Assembly (NCBI RefSeq): GCF_008369915.1
Contig: NZ_VSRN01000001.1
Span: 3,530,501-3,594,500, forward strand
From: Dyadobacter sp. UC 10
Lineage (GTDB): Bacteria > Bacteroidota > Bacteroidia > Cytophagales > Spirosomataceae
DNA: 64,000 nt
Direction: 5' to 3'
The notes beneath the pieces were generated by a model, which was not told where the DNA came from, made no database searches, and saw nothing but the letters and a program-made list of their open reading frames with translations. Shown here piece by piece: positions 16,701 to 25,336 of the stretch. Each line of letters opens with the position of its first letter. The stretch's first letter is position 1. A program made the position numbers and the translations under genes.

Positions 16701-17804
16701 CTAACTTGCATGATATAGATCATAATATCGTTGCGCAGTAATGCCGATATGATATTTATCGACAAATGTTTTTTGACCATTTTCTCTGATCTCGGGTCTT
16801 TTGTCGGAGGTATGGTAATTGTTGATGGCGTCCAGGAAACCCTGTGCAGTTGTAGATTTACTTAGAAAGCCGTTTACTCCATCTGTAATCATTTCAGGAA
16901 TACCTCCCACCGATGTACATATCGGGATACAACCCATAGAAAACGCTTCTATCAGTGATATTGGCATTCCTTCATAATGACTGGATAAGCAGTAGGCATC
17001 GGCAATGGCTAGATAATCGGCAATATTATTTTTGTCGCCGGTCAAGTGGATGAAAGGATCGCCATTTACCGTTCGTTTCAAATCACTTACCACCTGCTGA
17101 TCACGCAAGTCGCCTACAATAAGTAGTCTGCATTTTTTCTCAGCATGCATTTCATTGAACATCTGCACTGATTTGACCAACATCGCCTGATTTTTGACGT
17201 CTACAACGCGCCCGACATTTACAAGTAAATATTCAGCAGGGTTTGGTGGATACAGTTTCTGTAATTCGGCTAATTCACTTGTAGTTTTGAGATAAGGGCG
17301 GCCGTTTGGGATGAGATGGTCATTATTTAAACCGTAATACTGCTGATATGTTGATTTCCCATCCTGAGAAATTGTTATTGGCGTTACTTTCTCATTTTTG
17401 AAATACACCTTCCGCATTCTTCTCAGTACTTCGTAGGGACATTCTTGCTGCGCTTTACTGTGAATAGTATGAAATACTTTGCTTGGGGGCGAGTTTTGTA
17501 GCAGATTAATGTTGATATACTCAATTGCATTGATGTGCGTGTTAACAACATCCGGCTTTTCTTTCTTAAGAATTCTAGTCAAGTTTAAAAGCACTTTTAA
17601 TTCAAAACCACCTTTTTTAGCAAGCGAAATATATCTTACCCGACTATTAATTTCGGAAATAAAACTTTTTCCAATCAAATTATCTTTCAGCGATATCAAG
17701 ATTACCTCAACTGATTCGATCATTGCCAGCTCATTGCACAAATCCACAACAAATCTTTCAGCACCACCTTTGTTAAGAGATGGAATGATGTGTATTATCT
17801 TCAT
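16701..17804 (-). CDS. Glycosyltransferase family 4
   Basis: 367 residues. It opens with MKIIHIIPSLNKGGAERFVVDL, the GT4 GGAE signature, and continues with DVVNTHINAIEYINI, LLVNVGRVVDVKNQAML, LLIVGDLRDQQ, AYCLSSHYEGMPISLIEAF and CIPICTSVGGIPEMI. The canonical start at 17804 lies 32 bases inside the end of the upstream Wzy candidate, so the two reading frames overlap. It should add one sugar to the undecaprenyl-linked repeat. Donor sugar unknown. Confidence 0.9.
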   Translation of the reverse strand: MKIIHIIPSLNKGGAERFVVDLCNELAMIESVEVILISLKDNLIGKSFISEINSRVRYISLAKKGGFELKVLLNLTRILKKEKPDVVNTHINAIEYININLLQNSPPSKVFHTIHSKAQQECPYEVLRRMRKVYFKNEKVTPITISQDGKSTYQQYYGLNNDHLIPNGRPYLKTTSELAELQKLYPPNPAEYLLVNVGRVVDVKNQAMLVKSVQMFNEMHAEKKCRLLIVGDLRDQQVVSDLKRTVNGDPFIHLTGDKNNIADYLAIADAYCLSSHYEGMPISLIEAFSMGCIPICTSVGGIPEMITDGVNGFLSKSTTAQGFLDAINNYHTSDKRPEIRENGQKTFVDKYHIGITAQRYYDLYHAS

Positions 17805-19062
17805 GTTTGTCTTTAATAATATGAGAGCTGGATTCGGTTTGATATTGAAACAGCTTTAAACCGACATATACAAGCAAAAAATAATTAATAGTATATAACA
17901 TTGGTCTTTGGAAAAAGACGAGCATCAGCAGGACCAGGGAAATTGAGCTGAATATGAAATACTTTCGCCATGGATGAAAAGATCCGAATAAGAGGATTAA
18001 ATAAAAAAGAATTAAAATCCCACGTTCAAGCACAAAAACACGATAGGAAAGGGTAGATCCACCATATACTTTCAGCATGTAATCTTTACCTTTTCCGGTA
18101 TACAGATCTGCGTCACTTTCATCAATAAATCCCTGGTACATCGATTCAAAACCGCGGATACGGGTATCTCTGTTGTTGACAACACCTACGATCCAATCAT
18201 CTTTCCATTCAAATCGATGGTAAATTTTTAGTGATAAGACTGGGTCATCTTTTGTACTCCTAGCAGCAAAAACGAAGGAAACGTACGAAAATAAGATGAA
18301 GATGACCGAAAATGCGACCCGGAAAAGAAGCTGTTTATGTCGAAGCATTCTCGTATTTGAGAAATACATTACGGGTAAAAAGCAAACGAGAAAGAAGAGA
18401 GAGAACGAAAGTATTCCAGAGATAATCAAGACTACGTATTCAAATGTCGACAACATTCGCCTGTAATAAAATATAATTAGAGGAATGATTGTACCCACAA
18501 CGCCCGGCTCATCAAAAACGGAGCTGAAACGATTTTCTACTCCGGCTCTTGTCCAATAGAAAAACAAGTAATTACTATATAGCCTGCCCCTGCCGACTTC
18601 ACCACGTTGTATTGAAAACAATGGAGGGATATCAAAAATATTTATCAAAAAATAGATAGGAATCCCGACGATCATCAGAAAAATGAAGAGCTTTATATAC
18701 CAGCGAGCAATTGCAAACCGCTCATCATCTTTTAGCAAAGCGAGGGTTAATAACGGCAATATCCCGGAGTAAAGGAGCTGAAAGGAAATGAAAATTGAAT
18801 CCTCATTGTAATATGCCCACCAAACCGGAAGAATAAATACCGCCAAAAGATAATTTCGATACGTATTCTTAAGTGTAAGGAACAAAAACGCATACAGATT
18901 CAGAAACTTCAGGCCATACGCAAACACCCGAACCGCGAGAATCGAATTATAGACCGGAAAAGAATCAAAAAAGGCAATCAAGAGGAGGTTAAAGCATATT
19001 GCTTTTCTGATATCCAACTTGTAATCCTTCTTGATTGTAATGCTCAGCGACGAAATGTCCAT
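17773..19062 (-). CDS. O-antigen/capsule polymerase candidate (Wzy)
   Basis: 429 residues with about ten hydrophobic membrane segments (for example CFNLLLIAFFDSFPVY, FLFLTLKNTYRNYLLAVFIL, YVVLIISGILSFSLFFLVCF, VAFSVIFILFSYVSFVF) and one large hydrophilic loop of about 60 residues with GFESMYQGFIDESDADLYTGKG, the layout expected of Wzy. Wzy proteins share little sequence, so the call rests on topology and place: it lies among glycosyltransferases with a Wzx flippase two genes upstream, and no other polymerase candidate exists in the locus. It would join repeats in the periplasmic leaflet. Confidence 0.75.
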   Translation of the reverse strand: MDISSLSITIKKDYKLDIRKAICFNLLLIAFFDSFPVYNSILAVRVFAYGLKFLNLYAFLFLTLKNTYRNYLLAVFILPVWWAYYNEDSIFISFQLLYSGILPLLTLALLKDDERFAIARWYIKLFIFLMIVGIPIYFLINIFDIPPLFSIQRGEVGRGRLYSNYLFFYWTRAGVENRFSSVFDEPGVVGTIIPLIIFYYRRMLSTFEYVVLIISGILSFSLFFLVCFLPVMYFSNTRMLRHKQLLFRVAFSVIFILFSYVSFVFAARSTKDDPVLSLKIYHRFEWKDDWIVGVVNNRDTRIRGFESMYQGFIDESDADLYTGKGKDYMLKVYGGSTLSYRVFVLERGILILFYLILLFGSFHPWRKYFIFSSISLVLLMLVFFQRPMLYTINYFLLVYVGLKLFQYQTESSSHIIKDKHEDNTHHSIS

Positions 19063-19077
19063 AAATTGCAGCCCCTT

Positions 19078-20130
19078 TTAAACATTCCTATTCAAAAGAA
19101 TATCTCTCAAATTTTCTCTCGATTTAACGCAATCTAAACCCCATATTCGGTTGACTAAATTATATTGGTTCTCTGTAATTCGCATTTCAAAGTTTCCAAA
19201 TGCATCATAAAGTAACTGGTTGTCTCGCTCTTTCGAAAATGCGATTTTCGGATCATGGTGGCGCTGTAAAAGAAAATCACCGCTTTTTTCCTTTGAAACG
19301 AAAGAAACTTTTTGTTTGAACAGATAATTTGGTTTGTTCAACAAAATGCTATATCCGATTTGTGTGCCTGTGCTGTTCGACATCACCATATCGGATAATG
19401 TAATAATTGATTTCAACCTTCCGAGGAAATGCAGATCGTCCCTATGTCCTGCCGTGGTGATCTTATAACCCATTTTCTCATAGTAGAGGTGCGCGCCATT
19501 TTGAATGTCTTTCCAATATAGGCACACAAGAATCGTGTCAAAACCTGCCCGCTTGCCTTCAATCTCCTTGCAAAATTCTTTCTGATCAAATTCCACGCCA
19601 ACAGCCCCGATAGAATGACTTGGAAAAACCAATAACGTTTTGCCAAGTTGAGCTTTTGTCGTTGCTAATAATGCAGTATCTAGCAGCGATTCAGCATAGT
19701 GAATATAAGGGCCAATTGAAACTGGCATTTTTTTGCTATGCTCAGTGATATATGCAATTCGGTAATCACTAAAAGTCAATGTTTTCCTGGCAAGTTCGAC
19801 CAGGTCATTTCTAACCAAGGAGCCTATTACTATTCCGTGTTCCAGATAGATTTCATGTTTAGGCAGCTGCTTGTCATTTAGGTCAATCCCGGAATAGCTC
19901 AGCAGATTGTAAAGAATTCCATAATAGTTGCAGTCCTCAATATAAAATAAGGGATGATATTGTAGCGGCTGGCTTAGCTCCGAAATCTGAAATATGTCTA
20001 GATTTTTTCGAGATTCAACTATCTCTAAAAAATCAGGGGAAGCACGTCGTTTAACCCAGCAATACAAGCTCCTGAAAGCAAGACTTTTCTCGCCAAGTGA
20101 TACGATTGTCTTCACCATTATTTTCTTCAT
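19078..20130 (-). CDS. Uncharacterised capsule-locus protein, possible GT-B glycosyltransferase
   Basis: 350 residues, no signal peptide or membrane segment. I cannot assign a family with confidence. Visible features are LPKHEIYLEHGIVIGSLVRND near residues 90-110, VSIGPYIHYAESLL, LLVFPSHSIGAVGVEF, and a C-terminal block RLKSIITLSDMVMSNSTGTQIGYSILLNKP. The alternation of strand and glycine/serine loops, with an acid-His-Gly in the N-half and a Ser/Thr-rich loop before a helix in the C-half, resembles GT-B transferases, including bacterial nonulosonate (sialic-acid-type) transferases. As no other gene in the locus is an obvious pseudaminic acid transferase, it is a candidate for that job; this is inference. 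Confidence 0.5.
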   Translation of the reverse strand: MKKIMVKTIVSLGEKSLAFRSLYCWVKRRASPDFLEIVESRKNLDIFQISELSQPLQYHPLFYIEDCNYYGILYNLLSYSGIDLNDKQLPKHEIYLEHGIVIGSLVRNDLVELARKTLTFSDYRIAYITEHSKKMPVSIGPYIHYAESLLDTALLATTKAQLGKTLLVFPSHSIGAVGVEFDQKEFCKEIEGKRAGFDTILVCLYWKDIQNGAHLYYEKMGYKITTAGHRDDLHFLGRLKSIITLSDMVMSNSTGTQIGYSILLNKPNYLFKQKVSFVSKEKSGDFLLQRHHDPKIAFSKERDNQLLYDAFGNFEMRITENQYNLVNRIWGLDCVKSRENLRDILLNRNV

Positions 20131-20141
20131 AGTATTTTCTA

Positions 20142-21488
20142 TTAACGCCCCAGAGAATGTTTGGGAGACAGTGTGTTGAATTCAAGCCACGGCATTTGAT
20201 AGACTTTCGAACTAAGAAGCATTACAAAGAAACAATTCAAAACACTAATAGCGAAATTTGAATATGCGGCTCCGACAGGCCCGATCTTCTTGACAAGAAA
20301 ATATGATAGAGCTACCTGAAGTGATGAGCAGAGAAATGTTACCCAGGCAAGCGATGCCGATTTTTTTGCAAAAAATATGAAACCTGCGAACATTAGATAT
20401 ACACCTTGAAATGCTTGTGCAAATAAGGCCCAGCCTATAAATATCTTTGTGCCGGAATATTTGGAGGATAGGAAATTATCAATCACAAAGTTCGACCCAA
20501 AGACAGCCATCAAAGTGAGCAACATCAACCCTGCTATATATAGATACGTAAATTTTACAAGTTGTTTTTTTTTTGTTGCCAAAAGATGCTTATCCTCGAT
20601 AGCAAGGGTTTTATACAGAAAGGGAGCATATGCATTGCTGAAAGCCAGAGTCAAAAAGGAGATCACCAGGCCGAATTGAAAGCCTGCGGCATATAAGCCA
20701 CTTGCAGAAACACCTGCAAATGTTGAAACAATAAGGCGATCTGCACCTGCGCGAGCCCAAATACTAAGGCTATGCGGAATAAGTGGCAGGCCAAACTTAA
20801 ATGCTTCTTTTATGTATTGTTTATTGAAGGAAAAGGTGAGATAACCACGCTTCGCTAGAAGGATGAAACTGAAAAATGCACATAATACTGAGCTTAGTCC
20901 GATCCCGGCAATTCTACCCGCCCAACTCATATTTAGGCCAATGATTAAAATAAGTGATATCCCTGTATCAAGAATTGTCTGGGATATTTGATAACTGCCA
21001 AAATAGATAGGACGCTCTTCAAGACGCCATAGCGTAAGATTTAAAGAGGATATTACCTGAGAGACGGCAATTAGCAAGCCTGCCAGCAGATAGCTTAATC
21101 CAACGGACAAATACTTTTCTAATTGTTCGCTAAATAAAAGAACAACAATGCCACAAGCAAGCAGCATCGTTGTAACAACAATTACAATATTAAAAATGTA
21201 TTCAGATAACTTCGACTTTTCAATTTTATAAAAATTAACGGACAAAATGCTTTGAACATTGATTCCTATAAAAATGATTAGAAAATTGATATAGACGTTA
21301 TAGTTAGCTACGATGCCATAATCTGATGGTATGAGATAATGCGTTAAAACTGGAAGAATCAGAAAAGGAACAGCCTTATTAATTGCATCAGTTAATACAT
21401 AAAGAAGACTATTCTTGACAAGAGGATGTTTCCTAATATTGCGATATCTCGTTTTTAGATAGGAGTTGTTAGTTAGGTAACTCAACAT
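20142..21488 (-). CDS. wzx: Polysaccharide flippase (Wzx/MVF family)
   Basis: 448 residues with about twelve to fourteen hydrophobic segments spread along the whole length, starting LLYVLTDAINKAVPFLILPVL (the N-terminal polysaccharide synthase motif) and ending in VLNCFFVMLLSS. SYGI-like IPSDYGIVANYNVYINFL is the usual second segment. It moves the undecaprenyl-diphosphate-linked repeat across the inner membrane to the polymerase. Its first 20 bases overlap the end of the dioxygenase gene at 21469. Confidence 0.9.
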   Translation of the reverse strand: MLSYLTNNSYLKTRYRNIRKHPLVKNSLLYVLTDAINKAVPFLILPVLTHYLIPSDYGIVANYNVYINFLIIFIGINVQSILSVNFYKIEKSKLSEYIFNIVIVVTTMLLACGIVVLLFSEQLEKYLSVGLSYLLAGLLIAVSQVISSLNLTLWRLEERPIYFGSYQISQTILDTGISLILIIGLNMSWAGRIAGIGLSSVLCAFFSFILLAKRGYLTFSFNKQYIKEAFKFGLPLIPHSLSIWARAGADRLIVSTFAGVSASGLYAAGFQFGLVISFLTLAFSNAYAPFLYKTLAIEDKHLLATKKKQLVKFTYLYIAGLMLLTLMAVFGSNFVIDNFLSSKYSGTKIFIGWALFAQAFQGVYLMFAGFIFFAKKSASLAWVTFLCSSLQVALSYFLVKKIGPVGAAYSNFAISVLNCFFVMLLSSKVYQMPWLEFNTLSPKHSLGR

Positions 21489-22305
21489 GACCTTTATTTA
21501 GAGTAGTTTCATCGACATCCTTCACTTGTGAATACATGTCGATTAATTGAATGCCTTTTGCTTCGGCAAAGTCGAAACAGGATTGATCATATTTTGACTT
21601 TTTCCAGGCTTGAACCATATATTCTCTTGTTTTCAGATATCTTAAATATCTGTCAAGCAGTGGCCCCTGTTTGCCAAAAGTCATAAAATATGCTATCCTA
21701 TACTGTTCTTCCGGAACAAACATAGAGTCAGGAATAAACCGGTATAAAGACGTGTTAAGGAAGAAATTGGGAGCGATTTTCAGTCTTTTGGAATATCCGG
21801 CGTGGGTCGTGGTCAAATACCACGCACTCAGATCTCCTACCTGATTGTCGACATAAAACGGAGAACCTGCTTTTAGATCATTGGTTTTATGAGATCGATC
21901 CCTGATCGCCAGCGCTCCTGAGTACCTGTCATGATTTTGCAAGTATATGCCCAGGCGAATGACTGGATATTCTTCCTGCCAATCCGGTCCGTTACCGTTC
22001 AGTTTATCGGGATTGTCCTTATGAAAATGGGCGCTACCGGGCTGTTTGGAAATTGTACAGCTTGAATCACCAAAATATACCAGGTCATCAGTACCCAGAA
22101 ATTGTTTTACTGTGCTGAGTATCCGGTCATCAAAAAGAATAGTTCTTGTAAGAGGGTGTCCTAGCAGATCAGCGCTGTATTGCTCATTTTTGAGCTGATT
22201 CGCGATTTCTCTGAACTTGGCAACTTCTGCGGTTGAAAAGACATTTTTGATTAGCGACCATCCGCGGTCTTTGAAATTACTTACTAATTGTTTGTCGTGT
22301 TGCAT
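21469..22305 (-). CDS. Phytanoyl-CoA dioxygenase (PhyH)-like Fe(II)/2-oxoglutarate oxygenase
   Basis: 278 residues. The PhyH pattern is seen as an N-terminal FKDRGWSLIKNVFSTAEVAKF, then the metal-binding HKD (within SAHFHKDNPDK) and, further on, RLGIYLQNHDRYSGALAIRDRSHK with the 2-oxoglutarate-side arginine region and WYLTTTHAGYSKRLK holding the distal histidine. These enzymes hydroxylate or otherwise oxidise small molecules or lipids. Place between an acetyltransferase and wzx in a capsule locus suggests it acts on a sugar, lipid carrier or amino-acid substituent. The substrate is not predictable. Confidence 0.8.
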   Translation of the reverse strand: MQHDKQLVSNFKDRGWSLIKNVFSTAEVAKFREIANQLKNEQYSADLLGHPLTRTILFDDRILSTVKQFLGTDDLVYFGDSSCTISKQPGSAHFHKDNPDKLNGNGPDWQEEYPVIRLGIYLQNHDRYSGALAIRDRSHKTNDLKAGSPFYVDNQVGDLSAWYLTTTHAGYSKRLKIAPNFFLNTSLYRFIPDSMFVPEEQYRIAYFMTFGKQGPLLDRYLRYLKTREYMVQAWKKSKYDQSCFDFAEAKGIQLIDMYSQVKDVDETTLNKGHVELPN

Positions 22306-22339
22306 AGTTTTTTCTGGTTATTTTTCCTAAAAGAGATCG

Positions 22340-22858
22340 TTAGCGAATTATTTCAATGCGTTTTAATCTGATGAGCCTGGCTGGAACACCACCCATAATC
22401 GAATTTGGCGCTACATCCTTTGTTACAACGCTGTTAGCTCCTATCACAGAATTGTTTCCTATCGTCACTCCTGGATTAATGAAAACATTTGCGCCAATCC
22501 AGACCCCGTCTTCGATAACTACGTCGCCCAATTTTTTCTTTTTTTCTGCGTCTCCCCAGGGATCTACATCGAGGTCACTGTCAGGATCCATGCTTTCAGT
22601 GTAGATCCTGACATTGTGTGCAATGCGACAATTTCTACCCACTCTGACACACGCGTTTTTAGCAATCTGTATCCAGGCCTGGTTTACGTAGGAGCATTCC
22701 CCTGCTAAAAATGTTCCCTCTCCATAAATTAAGGTGCCATGAGCTCCAAAAAGAAATGAGGGCGGAAGGTTGTATTTCTTTCTATAATTGGAATAAGTAT
22801 ACTTCCACTTGCTGTGTTCCAGGAATGTGAATATGCGTGCTGCTATACTGGATATCAT
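22340..22858 (-). CDS. Hexapeptide-repeat acyltransferase (maltose/galactoside acetyltransferase type)
   Basis: 172 residues. The C-terminal two thirds are a left-handed beta-helix: SYVNQAWIQIAKNACVRVG, CRIAHNVRIYTES with the catalytic histidine, and GVWIGANVFINPGVTIG, NSVIGANSVVTKDV, NSIMGGVPARLI. It resembles LbH_MAT enzymes that O- or N-acetylate sugars with acetyl-CoA. Next to the pseudaminic acid genes it may acetylate a capsule sugar; PseH-type acetylation is already covered by the PseG-PseH fusion. Confidence 0.85.
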   Translation of the reverse strand: MISSIAARIFTFLEHSKWKYTYSNYRKKYNLPPSFLFGAHGTLIYGEGTFLAGECSYVNQAWIQIAKNACVRVGRNCRIAHNVRIYTESMDPDSDLDVDPWGDAEKKKKLGDVVIEDGVWIGANVFINPGVTIGNNSVIGANSVVTKDVAPNSIMGGVPARLIRLKRIEIIR

Positions 22859-22869
22859 AAATTTAAGAC

Positions 22870-23910
22870 TTAATTTATCTTATCAAGCGACATCCTACTT
22901 CCTTTTTTAAGGTCCTGCGAGGCGACCTTTCCAAGAATTTGGTCGTAATACATAGGATGCAATCCGAAGCCTGGCCGAATGGAGCGAACGTTACTGGTTG
23001 AGATCACGTCGCCCGCATTAATATCTTCCACAACATATAAAGAGCGTGAGAAATCCTTTCCTTTCAGTTGCTTATCGGTCAAGCTATAATCTACAATGCC
23101 AATGGATTTTTCGGCCTCTCTCACCGATTTGACCATTTCTGCAAATTCGGATTCATTCATTGAAAAGGATGCATCAGGTCCACCTACCGAACGGTCCAGA
23201 ATAAAATGCTTTTCAATGATTTTAGCGCCGAAAACGGTCGCAACTACTGGAACAGTACTTCCTATGGTATGATCTGAAAGACCCGCAATTACATCAAATC
23301 GCTCGGTAAAATCTTTGATCATGACCATATTGGCCTCACCAATAGGCGCAGGATAGCTCGAAGTGCATTTAAGCAATGCAATCTGATTATTTTTTTGTCT
23401 GGCACAAGCATCCAGGGCAAGGCGGATATCTTCTTCTGTGGCTATTCCTGTAGAAATAATCACAGGCTTACCCTTGGAAGCCACCAATTCGATCAACGGT
23501 ATATCAGTGATTTCGAACGATGCGATTTTGTAAGCCGGAACATTCAAATTTTCAAGAAATTCAACAGCAGTTGGGTCGAAAGGAGAAGAAAAACAAATCA
23601 GCCCTTCTTCTTCCGCCACACGAAATAGTTCCGCGTGCCATTCCCAAGGCGTGTAAGCCTCCTGATATAGATCATGAAGATACTGTCCGTCCCATATTGT
23701 TCCACCAATGCGAAAATCATCCAGGCGCGAATCTATCGTAATAGTATCCGCCGTGTAAGTCTGAAGCTTTATGCAATCAGCGCCGGCACGTTTCGCAGCT
23801 CTGATCGTAGCGATTGCTGTTTCAAGGCTGCCGTTATGATTTGCTGAGAGTTCTGCAATTATAAATACAGGACTGTCCTTATTTATTTCAAATTTTCCTA
23901 TTTTCATCAT
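22870..23910 (-). CDS. pseI: Pseudaminic acid synthase
   Basis: 346 residues from ATG 23910 (23907 is equivalent); the frame continues to 23973 but those 21 residues precede the conserved MKIGKFEI start and lie inside the upstream gene. The NeuB/PseI barrel begins SPVFIIAELSANHNGSLE, with CIKLQTYTADTITIDS, then GTIWDGQYLHDLYQEAYTPW, which marks PseI rather than NeuB, FSSPFDPTAVEFLE and GLSDHTIG. The C-terminal SAF (antifreeze-like) domain includes RSLYVVEDINAGDVI and RPGFGLHP. It condenses 6-deoxy-AltdiNAc with phosphoenolpyruvate to give pseudaminic acid in the cytoplasm. Overlaps the PseG-PseH gene by 23 bases. Confidence 0.93.
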   Translation of the reverse strand: MMKIGKFEINKDSPVFIIAELSANHNGSLETAIATIRAAKRAGADCIKLQTYTADTITIDSRLDDFRIGGTIWDGQYLHDLYQEAYTPWEWHAELFRVAEEEGLICFSSPFDPTAVEFLENLNVPAYKIASFEITDIPLIELVASKGKPVIISTGIATEEDIRLALDACARQKNNQIALLKCTSSYPAPIGEANMVMIKDFTERFDVIAGLSDHTIGSTVPVVATVFGAKIIEKHFILDRSVGGPDASFSMNESEFAEMVKSVREAEKSIGIVDYSLTDKQLKGKDFSRSLYVVEDINAGDVISTSNVRSIRPGFGLHPMYYDQILGKVASQDLKKGSRMSLDKIN

Positions 23911-25336
23911 CGATATACATAGTGTATTTATAATTCTCACCATCCGATTGTTTCGCAAATCCGAACCGTTCAAATGTTTTGCAAGATGAGATGTTTTCTC
24001 TCATTACTATCCCGGAAATACGATTTACAAAATACGGAGCATTGCTAAAAGACAAAATTCCCCGCTTGAGTAATGTTGCTCCGAGACCTTTGCCGTGATA
24101 TGCCGGATCTAACAGATAACTAATAACAGCCTCCTGATCAGCAATGTCAAACCTGATTGTTCCAATGGATTCCCCTGAAAATGAAGCAATATAAAACCTG
24201 CACTGCGGATCATGCAATTTGCGCTTTAACCAGCTAATGTGTTCTTCAAATTCGATCTTGCCTTTACTCAGGGAATATTTGCGAACGTTTTCATCAACAG
24301 CCCATTTATAAGTTAGCTCTGCATCACCAATTGCCAAGTCCCTGAGAGCAAAATCTTTCTCGTATAATAACTGCTGGAAAAGATTTTGAATTCGGTTTCC
24401 GGAAAACCCATCAATTAATTGCTGGTTAGTGCCGGGTTCCTGGCTGAAATAATTCTCAACTGCGTCAGTCAAGTTTTCTCTGGTAAAATCCTCGGCACTG
24501 ATGAAAGCATTCGATTTTTTGTAGTTTTCGAACACAAAGCGTTGATTTTCAACATACATTCCAGAAATAATCTTTGCACCCGAAGTAAGCGCTTCAGTTA
24601 AGATCCCGCTGGATGGAACGATACAAAGGTCAACTTCTGACATGCATTGCGCCATGTCTTCTGCACTTATATTTCGATAATGAAACACATGTTGCTCAGC
24701 GCCTGGAATCTTATTAACAGAATCGTGATGAGCATAAGCGGCACCTGTCACAACGAATATTTTTTTGAAGCGCTTCGTGCCAAGCACTACTTCAAGTGCA
24801 AGTTTTGTTAAATTTCTGCTGTCCGATCCTCCAAAACATATCAAAACAGACTCGTTTTTGATATGTGCCCTGCCTTTTTTTGCCAAATTCAAAAATGCCG
24901 GCCGGATCAAAGCATATTTGGGTCCGAGCGCATATTGCGTGTAAGATTGTGCCGAGTATTCACTGGGAGAAACGCCAGGCGTATGATTTAGTATAAGGTC
25001 AGCATAAGTAGTTTTCTCATGTAAATCATCAATACAAATCAAGCCGCAGCCGATCAGTTTAATGGATTTTTGATAGTCACTTTCCAACTCATAACTGTCG
25101 ATAACCACCAGGTCAGTAGGTGACAAAATAGATGTCAGGTCGTCGTCATTTTTTAACCGAATCAGATGATAACCATCCGTTTCTATTTCTCCAGCAATGC
25201 TGTCAGGAATTTGCTTGCACGCGAAAAATATCTCGAAGTCATTACTAAGCATCCGAGCCAAAGCTATGCATCTAACGAGATGACCAAGGCCAATACTGGA
25301 GCTTCCATCCGTTCTGATATATAGTTTACTTCTCAT
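23888..25336 (-). CDS. PseG-PseH fusion: UDP-sugar hydrolase and N-acetyltransferase
   Basis: 482 residues in two domains. Residues 1 to about 325 are PseG, a GT-B-like UDP-2,4-diacetamido-altropyranose hydrolase: RTDGSSSIGLGHLVRC (catalytic-side GLGH, 16-19), VVIDSYELE, CIDDLHEKTTYADLILNH, GGSDSRNLT, PSSGILTEAL. Residues about 330-480 are a GNAT acetyltransferase like PseH: LRDLAIGDAELTYKWAVDENV, the acetyl-CoA loop HGKGLGATLL (414-423) and ENISSCKTFERFGF. PseH acetylates the 4-amino group and PseG then removes UDP, so consecutive steps are joined, with the later step first in the chain. In other species these are usually two genes. The fusion has no stop or frameshift between domains. Confidence 0.9.
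   Translation of the reverse strand: MRSKLYIRTDGSSSIGLGHLVRCIALARMLSNDFEIFFACKQIPDSIAGEIETDGYHLIRLKNDDDLTSILSPTDLVVIDSYELESDYQKSIKLIGCGLICIDDLHEKTTYADLILNHTPGVSPSEYSAQSYTQYALGPKYALIRPAFLNLAKKGRAHIKNESVLICFGGSDSRNLTKLALEVVLGTKRFKKIFVVTGAAYAHHDSVNKIPGAEQHVFHYRNISAEDMAQCMSEVDLCIVPSSGILTEALTSGAKIISGMYVENQRFVFENYKKSNAFISAEDFTRENLTDAVENYFSQEPGTNQQLIDGFSGNRIQNLFQQLLYEKDFALRDLAIGDAELTYKWAVDENVRKYSLSKGKIEFEEHISWLKRKLHDPQCRFYIASFSGESIGTIRFDIADQEAVISYLLDPAYHGKGLGATLLKRGILSFSNAPYFVNRISGIVMRENISSCKTFERFGFAKQSDGENYKYTMYIDDENRKI

Noticed and set aside
22870..22932. NeuB (sialic acid synthase) instead of PseI
   Set aside because: The GTIWDGQYLHDLYQEAYTPW block and the surrounding pseB, pseC, pseF and PseG-PseH genes point to PseI.
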